Origin: Cryphonectria parasitica EP155 | Lineage: Eukaryota > Ascomycota > Sordariomycetes > Diaporthales > Cryphonectriaceae | Assembly: GCF_011745365.1 (NCBI RefSeq) | Contig: NW_024468915.1 | Location: 350,653-414,652 of the forward strand | DNA length: 64,000 bases | Direction of reading: 5' to 3' | Part shown: one piece after another, positions 10,776-22,061 of the stretch | Position numbering within the stretch: the stretch's first letter is position 1 | How the letters are laid out: the number at the start of each line of letters is the position of its first letter | Made by a program: the position numbers and the translations under genes | The notes under the pieces: model-generated | Databases searched by the model: none | Told to the model about the DNA's origin: nothing | The model's input: only the letters and a program-made list of their open reading frames with translations

Positions 10776-12792
10776 ATGCCCTCCTTCTTCTCCTTCGAGC
10801 AAGGCAACGAGTCGCGATCCCGCTTCCCTACAGGCGAGGCTTCACCCCTCCTCGGTCGCTTTCGTGCTGTCCCGCGCGACGGCCGTTCCAACCGCCGCGG
10901 GAGCTTGGGCCTGCTGACCCACTCGTCCTGGCGCAACAGCGTGCACATCGGTCATGGCTACGGCGCCCTGATCTCGGCCGGCCTGGACGACGAGGCGGCC
11001 AGCAGCGACGACGATGAATTTGACGACGAGACGAGACCGGCATGGGTCAGGTGGTGCAGGAGGCAGTGGAGGGCGGTAGACGAGCTCTGGATCAACCCGA
11101 AGCAGACCACCGTGAACAAGGTTGCCCGTGTCTGGTGGTCGCGCTGGGCCGTCCTGGTCGTGCTGCCCGCCGTCCTAGCCGTCGGCTGGTGCGCGATCCC
11201 CTTCCCGCAGTACCCGCTGGGGGACGACGAGGACTGGGACGGCCATAACAAGCCTGGCGGCGGTGGCGACGGCCGGCGTCGGACGCCTGGGCACGGCGAG
11301 GCCAAGGTTGAGGTCAACTTCTGGTTCTTCGTCTTCGTCTACTATGCCTTCTACAACCTGACGGCCCTGGTGTGGATCACAAAGGTGTTCAACCTGTACA
11401 GCTTGAATTGGTGGCCGTCTGCCCTTGGGTTCCCGCTGACCATCTGCCTGATCGCAACCCTCGGCACCGCCGGCCCCATCGTGCTGTACCACATTCCCGA
11501 GGCCAACTTCCTGACGACCCACAACACCGTCTGGATCAGCTGGACCTTCTGCATCATGGCCATGCCCGTCATGATTGCCTCGTGCATTCTCCTCACCAGG
11601 GAGCGGCACATGGGTCTGCGCCATTCGCTTTCCGAGACCCAGCGCATCTTCACCTCCTCCTGGTGGACGGGCGAGGATGACGGGCCTGACCTGAGGGCGA
11701 ACGGGCGGCGACAGCAGCAGCAGCAGCAACAGCAGCGGCGGCGGCGGGCCGAGGACCTATGGGGAAACCTTGAGACCCCTGACATACAAGTCAACGGGCT
11801 AGGGGTGGCAGATCACGCTGCGCCCCGGCGCGTTCCTGTCAGGCTGCGGCCCAGGTTCTTTCCGGCCAGCTTTGTGCGGTTCCTCTGGTTCTGCACGGCG
11901 CTGCTAATCGGCTTGCTTGCCTACGTGATAGGGGAGGCGTATGCGGAGGTCTACCTCCGCACCCTGCCCCATAGTTCACTCGACACCATAGTGTATGTGT
12001 ACGGGTGGATCTTGACCGTCTACCTGCTCGACGGCCTGACCGGCTGGATTCTGGGCGGGAACCAGGGCGAGAGGGTGGGGAGCTACCCGTTGAGTTGGGT
12101 ATTCAAACTGTGCGTACCGACTATACTACTCCCTTCTCTTCTTCCCCTCCCAGATGTTCGTGTGACGAGGCTAAAAGCAAAAAACAAAACCACCATTGTC
12201 TCTTTGTAGTTACTTCATGCTCACCTACCAGACATATGTGCGCGCCCTGTACGCCCGCCTGCGGTCACCGCAGCAGTTCATCCTGCTGCAGGTGCTCTCC
12301 TCCTCCGGGCTCATCATCCTCACCCCCATCCTGCTGTCGGCCCCTTTCCATTGGGTACTCACCGTGCTCGGCATGAACGGCCAGTCCTATGCCGCCTACC
12401 AGAAGATAGGGGTGCGCAATGTCTTCATCCGGTTCCTGGCCGAGAACACCAGCATGCTGTGTTTCCTGGGCTCCGTGGTCGTCCTGCACTTTGGCGCCAA
12501 CAAGGACGTCTACCCTTACTTCTCCTTTGACGAGGACCCCTCCAAGACGGGAGATCCGTACAACTATACCTTTGAGCTGACATTTTATGCCTCTGCCGTC
12601 ACGTGGGCGTGTGAGCTCGTCGCGAGTTTCATCGTCGCAGGCCTCATCAGGTGGATCTATAAGGTGGACGTTGTGGCCGAGGGCAGTCTCGACTTGGCTG
12701 TCTGGCCAGAGCTGCTGCCGACGAGCGTGGTGGTTGTGTTGCATGTGTTACAGAACATGCTGTTCTCGATTGTGAGGTTGCAATTCCGGTGA
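10776..12792 (+). CDS. Uncharacterised multi-pass membrane protein, about ten TM segments
   Basis: The CDS is join(10776..12109, 12210..12792), 638 residues. The 100-bp intron (12110-12209) begins GTGCGT and ends TAG. Splicing joins LSWVFKL to YFMLTYQTYVRALYARL and keeps the frame. The N-terminus is a hydrophilic, acidic cytosolic tail (DDEAASSDDDEFDDE). About ten hydrophobic segments follow, for example WAVLVVLPAVLAVGW, FWFFVFVYYAFYNLTALVW, FVRFLWFCTALLIGLL, LQVLSSSGLIILTPILL and FELTFYASAVTWACELVASF. A polar loop between TM4 and TM5 carries a poly-Gln/Arg run (about 11708-11750). I do not recognise the family. The even spread of hydrophobic segments and clean splice support a real gene. It could be a transporter, channel or organelle-membrane protein, but nothing decides between these. 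Confidence 0.8.
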
Positions 12793-13833
12793 TTGGCAGG
12801 CTGCTGGCTTATAAGTGGCTGGCAACCTACAATGATAAGTTACTCCATATAGGTGTGGTCGAATGGCTCTCGTTGTTTTGGCCAAGGACTCTTTTGTCTC
12901 TGCTAGGGTCAAGCAAGGGGTGGATGGGGTGTAGAAGGGAAAGAAAATCCAACCTCCCCCCCCCCCCTCTCTCTCTTGCTTTCCGCCCCTTCTTCCCTTC
13001 TTTTCTATCCTTCTTCTTCCCCGGGTCACTGGGTCAGTTGGCCATATCACAGAGCACGTATTCCTGATAGATGTGTTGGCATTTTGCGGGAGTCCGTTGT
13101 TGTTCATTTGCTGCTGGCCTTTTCTCGGCCCTGTCGTTTGTTTTTCCTTTTTACTCCTCTTATGATTTTCTTAGCACCCCAACGCGAGGTAATGCAAGCA
13201 CAAGCGCTTAGAATTAGGTACCTTAGCATCATGATACCCCGAGGGGAGAAGAGATAATGTACGAGGTGGTTCTGTGCATAAGAGACATTGTGTTGAACCA
13301 TAACATTGTCAATCTGCATATGCAGGTTTCACTCTATAAGCCGCTTTTGGTTGTCGTGCTAGACATGGGGGAAAGGGAGACAGACTTTCTTCCTTTTTCC
13401 TTCTCTGCGAACGATGACGATCACTGTCTCGGCGAACACTGGGACTAGGAAACTTTTATGCATGGGCGGCACATCGGGGCTGCTATCTACACACACACAC
13501 ACACTCTCTCTCTCTGTCCCAGACGCCAAAAGCCCGAGAGTGAAAAAGAGTTGTCTTGTAATGTTGCACGCCGATGTATCATTAGGCAGGAATGAATGAA
13601 ACCAAGGCTTGCTTGCCCATCGAATGGCGTAATCCGGAAAGTTGTATCTGCAGCCACACACCACCACAACATGCGGCTTACGCCGACGAACCCCTTTGGC
13701 GGCGGAGGCGATCGGCATACGCCTCTCATGTAGTTCCCGATGCAGCCACCGGGTCCATGTACGAACTAATTTCTCACAAGAAAGAGAGAGAGGCGGAGAT
13801 AAAGAGCTTGCTCACACAATCTCCACGTTTGCC
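12793..13833. other. Intergenic
   Basis: No gene is seen. A C-run with CT tract (about 12956-12980) and a mixed (AC)n(TC)n microsatellite at 13489-13519 are present. Confidence 0.5.
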
Positions 13834-14292
13834 ATGGCTGAACAGAAACTCAAGGAAGAGCAGGTGAGGCACACGCCTTCTTTATAGTATCTCTTCCTCT
13901 TTTCTCTTGTACCGCTCCGAATCAAAAGGTGGCCCGGCTCAGAGGATCCGTCCCAATCAACGGTGCCGGCGCTATGTCGGGAGATCCACCGAGCGAGCCA
14001 AACATCACCATCATGTGTGCCGATGCCACTTGGTAAGGGCGTGGAGGCTGACTTGGGGGCAAGAAGAGTAGAGAAGGAGAGAAAGGAGGCGCGAGGAAGA
14101 GATTGCCTGTAGTATGTTACAACGAGTAACTAAGAAGTGCCATGTACGCATGTATACCTGTACAGGTCCAACTGCATCCCGAGTTGCCGGTCTGGCTTTG
14201 AGGTTCACATGCTGATTTATGCTCTGTCGGGACTGGTCTTGGGAGAGGCGAGAAAGAGATATTGGATGGGAAGACTGGCGGTGAGATTTTAG
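13834..14292 (+). CDS. Possible small gene of unknown function (tentative model)
   Basis: ATG 13834 sits in a good context (GCCATGG) and starts MAEQKLKEEQ, followed by a GTGAGG donor. A 65-bp intron ending AAG leads to VARLRGSVPINGAGAMSGD and then PPSEPNITIMCADATW. That text is hydrophilic, compositionally protein-like and unlike the surrounding noise. At 14030-14036 the bases TGGTAAGG can be read either as Trp-stop, ending a 45-residue protein, or as a GTAAGG donor. The second reading joins to 14166 (TACAG acceptor) and ends at 14292, giving 86 residues with SNCIPSC and a hydrophobic patch. The model is join(13834..13863, 13929..14032, 14166..14292) or the shorter two-exon form. No family is recognised, and the first acceptor is weak. 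Transcript data would decide. Confidence 0.3.
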
Positions 14293-16666
14293 ATGGGTGG
14301 CATCTAGCGACGTCGGTCATGGGCGGGATGGGCTGCCTGGGCGAGTCATACCACCGTGATATGTGCAGAGAGGTAGAGAGAGCAAGAGAAGAAAAGACCC
14401 AGACCTGCTTGACTGACTGGCTAGTACTGCTACAGTACAGTTAGCTGCATGCATGACCTCTGGTCGGGTCTCAGCGAGGTTGTCCGGAGGCTGACGGTAA
14501 GCAAATAGGCAATCCGGGAAAAACCGACAAGAGGAAAAACAGGGCGCCACTCGAGGCTCTGTCAGGTACAGTTACTGTAATGGCTGACTGCTACTGTTGT
14601 TACGATGGGGGCTTGAAGGTCCACGGCCGGAGGACGAGAGAGAGAAGGAGGAGAAGAAGAAGAGAGCTAAGGGCGTGGGCGGATGATGCGAGTACGAGGC
14701 AGGGAGCACGCCACATGAAACAGGTGCGTCAGGGTGCGGGAATCCGTATTAGGCAATTTTGCTTTACAGGTTACTATACTGATCCACCCACTTCCACTCA
14801 CATCGATGCTAGTAGGACTCTCTTCATATCGCAGTAGCAGCCTGGGTAAGCAAGCAGGCAAGCATGCATGCATGAAGTCACCCGTGCCGAATGGTTGGGC
14901 ATTGATGCTAGCAGTAGCGCCATCTTGAGGGTGTGGAAATGAACAAGAGGTGCAAAAGTACGTAGGTAGATAGATAGGTTGGGTAGAGTGAGTAGGACGA
15001 TGCTGATGATGCATATTTCTGCCTGTGGTTATGCAGCCAGTCGTAACAAGTAAGATGAATTACTATCCAAAAGTGCTTTGTGCTTGGAGCATTTGCTTGG
15101 CACCCTACAGTAAGCTTGGAGGGGTTGGAGGGGTACACTTCCAGGTGGCTGGTCTTATCGAGTCTTATCATGCTTATCGTAGCCAAGGGTGCCCCCCTTC
15201 TCAGTGCATAAATTTTTCTAAAATTTATTTCTTATAGGCGGGGTAATAGCACCTCATACTTGCTCAAAGACAAACACACAACATGTCTCTGTTGCCTACA
15301 GAACCTCTACCAAACACCCACCATCTACTGTGAAGTACATGATACGAGGTCTTTTTTTTTCTTCTTTCTCCCAGGGCCATGTAGATCTCTCCACCTCTGC
15401 TACTATGTACTATGTATATAGACATTTAACTTGTGACTTTAGAAGCAACATATGTGTATGTAGTACATGCCTAGAATGACACCAGCCGCATGCGCAGCCA
15501 GATGCTCGAAACTAAGGTATCCACCCAGTCCGGAAATTTCTTCTTCTTTTTCTTTGGTTCTTTTTCTTTCAATTTGGGTTTTTTTTTCTTGTCCCTCTCT
15601 TTTTCCTCTTCTTCTTTTCTCCTCCTGCCTATTCCCTATTCAGTTCCTTCCAAGGGGTGTGTTCCTTCCTTCTCCTTCCGCTTCCTCTTACCGTCTTGAC
15701 TGAAATGAGAAACCATCCGGGACCATTTTGAGAGAAAGACGAACCCTACCAAGCTCACCTCTTCAAGCTTGCCACACGAGCACATAGAATATATTGATAC
15801 AGTAGAAATCACCTGGTATGTTTCTCACAGAAGAGTGTCTGCTCTCTTTTCGTTCTCTCTCATCTTGTCCTACGTTACCATGGTACTTGTCCGTACATGA
15901 GGCTGCTAGATCCATCCCATATAATCAGTAGCCACATGCCTGCGCAATGTACATGCAAGTAGTAGTGGTATGGAGCACGAGCAGAATATACACACACCCC
16001 CACCCCTACCTTCCCTATGTCGATACCCTTACCTTCCTTACCTTCCCTTCCCTTCCTAACCCAAAGCTCCTTCCCTTGCCTTGGCTCTGCCGTGGGGCCC
16101 GCCCCGCCCTGGCCTCGTCTTTTGCCTTTGTCCTCCTCTCCCGCTTCGCCTCCAGAACGATATCTTCCCACCTCCTTTGCCCGCTGGACATTTGCTAGTG
16201 GGGAGCAAGTATCATGTCAGGTCGTACTACCACCACAGTACTGGTCTAGCAACGATACGTAGTCGGGCCTTGCTGCAGGATTTACTTGTTCAGTCACTCA
16301 CTCACACACTGGCTCCCAGGCTGTCTCTCCATTTGTTATTAGTATTATTACCATTATTATCTTCAAAGCGTTGACGCACACCCCCGTCGTCACCACCACC
16401 ACCTCGTCCTCCTCCAGGGCCCCCCTCCCCCAGGCACCCCCTACAGTATCAGGCTCCTACAGCGTCTGCACTGCACTGCACTGCACCGCAACGCTACACA
16501 CACAGGCAGTGCGCGCCAACAATTTTTCCCGATAACCACCGCTGCTGGTTCTCTCACCACACCCTCTCTCCCCCCGTCCTGCCCCTCCTGTCCCTCTTTC
16601 TTCTCCCTTCTTCCTTTCTCCTCTCCTCTTCCTTTCCCCCTTCCTTTCTTCTCCTCCTTCTTCAAC
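14293..16666. other. Intergenic with pyrimidine-rich leader of the APRT gene
   Basis: No gene is supported. Long CT tracts occur at about 15535-15665 and 16555-16666. The latter runs directly into the APRT start codon, a layout typical of the promoter or leader of well-expressed fungal genes. Confidence 0.5.
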
Positions 16667-17489
16667 ATGACATCAACCTCTGAACCTCAGGGCAATCTGG
16701 CCACTACATCCGCTGCCTCTGAGCCTGCCGCCACCGCCACTGCCCAACATGCCTCGCGAGGACAGTCCACCTCCTCCTCCTCCACCGCCGCCGAACTCGC
16801 CAGTGCAAAGATAAGCCTGGAGAAGTCCCTCCGCCGCTTCCCCGACTTCCCCATTCCCGGCATTAACTTCCTGGATATCATGCCATGGTTCCTCGACCCG
16901 AACGTCCACGCCACCCTGCTCCGCTCTCTCGAGCTCCAGCTCCAGCACTTCGGCACTGACGGCAACTCCATCAAGCCTGATGTCGTCGTCGGCCTTGACG
17001 CCCGCGGTTTCCTCTTCGGGCCCTCCCTTGCCCTGCGCCTTGGTGCTAGCTTCGTTCCCGTCCGGAAGCAGGGTAAGCTGCCCGGGCCCTGCGTCACCGC
17101 CCAGTACACCAAGGAGTACGGCGTCGACTATTTCCAAATGCAGGAGGGCTCTATCGCCAAGGGACAAAAGGTCCTCATCGTGGACGACATCATTGCTACT
17201 GGTATGGCACTTGTCACTCTTCCTTTCTTCTTCTCTTTACCCCTCCCTTCCCTCCCATTCACCTTGGAACATGTATCCGTTGGCTACTTTGCGGAGAAGC
17301 ATGCTCTGGTCGACTGACAACTGACGACAAAAACAAACAGGTGGTTCTGCTGCAGCTGGAGGCGACCTCGTCAAGCAGCTCGGAGGCACCTTGATCGGCT
17401 ACCTCTTCATCGTCGAGATTCCCTTCCTCAAGGGCCGCGACAAGCTCGACAATGTCCCGGTCGTGACCCTGCTCGACATCAACGAGTAA
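16667..17489 (+). CDS. apt1: Adenine phosphoribosyltransferase (purine salvage)
   Basis: The CDS is join(16667..17201, 17341..17489), 227 residues. It converts adenine plus PRPP to AMP and diphosphate in the cytosol. The PRPP-binding signature VLIVDDIIATGGSAAAG is split by the 139-bp intron (17202-17340; CTGAC branch sites near 17325-17335, CAG acceptor) and is restored by splicing. DVVVGLDARGFLFGPSLAL and FVPVRKQGKLPG are further APRT motifs. The first 45 or so residues are a Ser/Thr/Ala-rich extension that shorter APRTs (about 180-190 residues) lack. The catalytic core begins near LEKSLRRFPDFPIPGINF. The frame ends VVTLLDINE-stop, a normal APRT end. Confidence 0.92.
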
Positions 17490-18721
17490 GAATCTTTTCT
17501 TACCTTTCTGGTCAATCACTCAAAAGATGATCTACCGTCGGCGCGGCAAAGATTATCCATTCGAGTCGAATCTTCTACGACAACACCAAGACCGCCTCCT
17601 CCCCCCTCCCCGGACAACGCTGAACATGAAAACACACACCCACATGCCCACTCATACAAGCACACCGACTCGGCCTGGTTGCTCCGTTCTACTGAGTCCG
17701 CTTTACTACCACACAAGCCTCGTTTCATCCGAGCTTCCCAGTCCTGGTACGCAAGAGTGGGATTTCAACAATCTCCCCAGGTCTGGTGATGGCCTGACTT
17801 GGATCAGCCCACCTTGTCTGCAGTCAATCATCATCACCCGCGGGAGCAATCCCCCACGCTTTGGTGGCGCAGTTACCTGTGGGAAGATCCAGACGGAGAT
17901 TCAATTTTCAGTCAATACGATTTACACTTGGTCACTACGAATCTCCCTTTCCAATCCTGGTTCCTTCCCCTCTTCTTTTTTCTTATTCTGCTTTTAAACA
18001 AAAGTATGTATTTTCTAGCATCGAGATGGGCGTTGACGGTATCTGGAGGATATCACAACGAAAATCTTCATGCCTTAATCACATGGCTATGCCAACCGCC
18101 ACCGCAGGATGGACGAGGGCGGATTCATGGAGGAAAGGGGCTGCTATCACGATAGACTCTCGAGGCACATAGGCCTTTCTCCATAATAGACCATATCGGG
18201 CCTCTACATCATTAGTAGTGAAGTAAGGTGCTTAAAAGAGCACATAAGAGATGCAATCACTTGTTCATGATAGCAGCAAGCACTGCCCTTAAGATATGGA
18301 GTGCGTGCGTGCGTGCGTGCGTGTAGATCCTGAGAGTCTTTCTTCATGATAACAGCTCACTGTTGTAAGTGGTGGTTGGCCGTTTTTTGATATGGGGCAC
18401 GGCATTTGGCGCAGCACGAGATAGTCAGCCATGCAGGTCAAGTCATGTTGCCGTGCGGACGAAGTCTATATGACAAGTTGTTCTCTCTCTTCCCCGCCGT
18501 TGCTCCTCCCTTCTATCCAGCCATGAGAGGCCTTTCCCAACAACGCCTTGGAAATCCAGGTACCAAGTTACGCCACCACGCCGTGCTAATGCGATGCTCT
18601 CTTCGTCCATGCCTTTCATTAATTAACCCCTTCAACACAACTTCTTCCCAGAGCTGTTCGACCCTAAACACCATTAGGCTAGACCAGAAAAGACTCCCCA
18701 AAATACACCAGGGTCGTCCCT
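17490..18721. other. Intergenic, convergent APRT / EDEM 3' ends
   Basis: Both neighbours end here, so the space should hold two 3' UTRs. A (GCGT)n microsatellite lies at 18301-18324. No gene is seen. Confidence 0.5.
18301..18324. repeat. (GTGC)n microsatellite
   Basis: About six tandem tetranucleotide units in the convergent intergenic space. Confidence 0.85.
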
Positions 18722-21700
18722 TCACGAATACTTTCGAGCCATCGTATCCCCATCGTCAATAATGACATTACTGATTCTCCGTCCATCACTCTCTACGCCA
18801 TATTTCCTCGTCATACCCAGCCTTACCGCCTCGGTTGCAAGTCGTCGGTACATCTCCTCCCCACCGCCCATCATTACCATGGCGATGGGGTGACGCCTTT
18901 GGATGCCGGCCGGCGTACGCTGTTCCTCAGCCAACAGCGGTCGCGACAGTACTGCCTCGCCCTCAGCCACAGGGTACCCGTCTTCTTCGTCCTCGGACAC
19001 GACAATCACGAGCTGCAGCGAGTCCGGGCTCGGTTTGTAGGCGGGAATATTGGCCAACTTCTCCGAGAATGTGCACCTACCGCGTCGGACAACGATGATC
19101 TGGTGGTCGCGGGGCCCTTCTTCCGGTAGGAGTTCGCAGGCATCGCCGGCGGCATAGATAGTGCTCCAGGGCAGGATATAGGGGGGAATCGGCCCAAAGG
19201 CTGGGATTTTGGCGTTGGCTGGCATGTCTACGGGCGGGAGGGGCGCGGCACCCACGCCGGTAGGAGTGATGGCTGTGGTATTGATGATGACGTTGAAGGG
19301 ATGGCCAGCGGGATTGATTTCTTCAAGGGCCTTGCCAGGGGATCGCGTGGCGTTCGATGGGTTAGCGGCGCGTACCTGCGACCAGAAGGCGCGGAGCAGT
19401 GTGTTGATGTTGGTTGCGAGAGTGTCAGGGGACGTCTCGGCATCCGGCGCGTTGTAACCATCCTCCATGTCGTCTCCGCCCTCGGTAAAATCGTCACACT
19501 GTTCCTCCTCAAGAAGCGTTTCTTCCATATGAGGGTTGGTGGTGGTCGTTGTCGTTGTGAACTCGTCCGCCACGCCCATCTCATAGAGATGGTGGATCTT
19601 CACTGACGTGAGGTCTCTGATGAGCTTGAACTTGGTGTCGGAGATATCGCCAAGTAGGGCGCGGCTGAGGACAATGTTCTCATCGCGACCGAGGTGGAAA
19701 CCGTTGACTCTGGTGACACGAAGCTCCTCGGACCCCTCGGGGGTTTCCTCTATGCGCATGGCAAGCTTGAGACCGGCAAGCCTGTTGACCCTGACCTTGT
19801 CAATATCCAGCCGGTCCAGATTGTGTGCGCCAATGATTGTATCAAATACACCGTTGGTGCCGACCATGCCGAACTCGAGATGATATTCAGCCGCGTCGGG
19901 CACCTTACCACAGGTGCCATTATCAGGCAGCACGTTGGGCGGGAGAGTCCACGGGAAATATGTGTAGGTCTTGGTCACCTCAGAATTGTCGGGCCCTTGT
20001 TCCTCTGCCGCCAGATCGGCATGAATATTAGGTATCATGTGCAGGTCGAGCATCCGAGCCGCATGGAACAGATCTGGTCTTGATACAATCCCGGAGCCCG
20101 TGAGCGGAAGAATCTCGGGAGGAGCGGGACAGACGTTCCTGAAGTCCTCGTCGTGGTAGAACAGCGCGATCTCCTTGGTCGTGGCAGGGGAGACGGGTGT
20201 AGTCCTGGAGATATTCTTTGCGACCTTGGGAATAATGAGCGGGTGGCCCTCTGTCGTAAAGACAAAGGCAGCATCCAGAGAGTTCAGCGGGTGCTTGTCG
20301 TCGTACAGCAAGTACAGGTACTTTGTGGTCTCGCCGAGGAAGAAAGTCTCCATGCGGTCGGTCAGTTCTCCTGTCACCACGTTCTGGATGCCGGCAAATC
20401 CGCATTCAGTCCGACACTGTCGGTTGATATCTCTCATGACCATCTCACCGACGTAGAGATACCAGGTATCCTTTGTGGCGCGATACAGATGGTAGGTGGA
20501 TTCGATGAACTCGGGCCGCAGTGGCCACCAGCCCAGGCCGCCCTCCACCTGCTTCTCCTTGATGGACCAGCGCTCCGGCAGGGCTGCATACTTGGTCCAC
20601 ATGGCGGCGTGCAGGAGGTTGGTCTCCATGGCTTCCTCGAGCTCTCCAGCCAGGGTCAGGAGACCAGGGTAGTACGCACCGAGGCTGTCGATCCAATTCG
20701 AAGCCAAAGAGCCGGTCATGATGTTTACGTTGGAGTAGTGGGGGTGGCCTGTGTCATCGTACAGGTGCCGCTTGATGGCAGCATGGGCGTGATGCCATGC
20801 ATCTAGAAAGGCCTCGGGCGAGTTTTGTTCGTCTGTCAGGGGGATCCAGAGCTCATTAGGGTCGAGCCAGGAACCATCCGCGGGGGACCGTTTGGGGGTC
20901 GTCGCATTCGGGACCTCGTGCCCAGAGAGCAGGATGTGCGACTTGAGAGCATACTCAAAGAAGCTGTCGGCACCTGCGCCGATGACGGAATGGCCACCGA
21001 TCCAGTTGCCATTCTCAGCATCGACACCGGCCCCAATGAGGCCGATCTCGCTGCGCCTGTTCCAGACCGACCAGAAGGCTCGCTTGGCAATCTGCTCGAA
21101 GCGAGGGTCGCCAGTGAGCCTGCTCAGAACCGTGAACTCCAGGACCAGGCTCCCGGCCCCGGCGCTGCACGTCTCTGTTATGTCGGCCGGGTCTGGGGCG
21201 TCGGGGCTGGTCGTGCCGAGGACTTGGTAGAGCGGCGAGTTTGGGAAGAAAGGGATGCCGTGGCGCAGATTGACACGGGGATACGGCATCCCAGTTGTCG
21301 TGTAGAAAGCTGGCAGGAGGCGGTTCGCAAGGTCCAACGCCAGCCGCAGCAGCTGACCGTCGTACCTGAAGCCATTCGGCCATGATATTGGAGGCAGATG
21401 TAACGGATCATCCAGATTAGGCGCGCCTGAGGGCACTGGGTTGTAGCCCTGGATGGGCAGCTCCCCCACAGCAAACAGATGAGCACTCAAGAGGCCCCCG
21501 ACTCCACGTATGACCGTCTCAAAGACCTGGATCTTGCTGTCCAGATCGAAGCCCCTGGCTCGAACGCCCTGTCCCGAGGGCCCAGGAGACCCGTCACCGT
21601 ACTGCTCCACCAGAGCGGCAACGCCGTGCTGGAAGTCGCGCAGGGCATTCGGGCCCGTGTTGTGGCTGTCGGGAGGGGCGGAGGCAAGTATGGCGAGGCT

Positions 21701-22061
21701 GGACAGGGTATCGACGAGGGTGACAGAGTAGTTACCCAGCACGTCGTTCAGGCCCAGGTTGTTCGGGTTGACGGCGTCTCGATGGAGAGGGGCGCACGTG
21801 AGGGGTCGCAACTACAAGCAACAGAGGGTGTTGTCAGCAGAGCGCGCGGGAACGATCATGTGAGGGGCCGGCCTCCCTACATACCTCATCCTCTGGGAAG
21901 GCCAATTCCATGTAATTGTCATAGCCATGATAGAACATGTCGACAGTCTCCTGGCGCAGCTGGGCCATGCGGTCAGGGCGCATGGCCAGGATGTGGTCGA
22001 GCCATGTTAAGAACCAGAATGCGACCAGCAGGGCTCGTAACGACGTATTGTGGCCATCCAT
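18722..22061 (-). CDS. ER degradation-enhancing alpha-mannosidase-like protein (GH47 plus PA domain)
   Basis: The CDS is complement(join(18722..21811, 21885..22061)), 1088 residues. The 73-bp intron splits FPEDE from LRPLTCAPL, and splicing rebuilds the EDEM motif. Residues 1-26 form a signal peptide or anchor (ALLVAFWFLTWLDHILA). The GH47 catalytic fold covers roughly residues 35-560 and includes YSVTLVDTLSSLAIL, CSAGAGSLVLEFTVL, GAGADSFFEYALKSHIL, FIESTYHLYRATKDTWY, METFFLGETTKYLYLL and FTTEGHPL (calcium site). A protease-associated domain lies near residues 920-1050 (VVRRGRCTFSEKLANI). Proteins of this class (yeast Htm1/Mnl1, EDEM) trim mannose from misfolded glycoproteins in the ER and mark them for ERAD. 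It is longer than yeast Htm1 because of an acidic Thr-rich linker (TTTTTTTNP...) and the PA tail. Confidence 0.9.
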
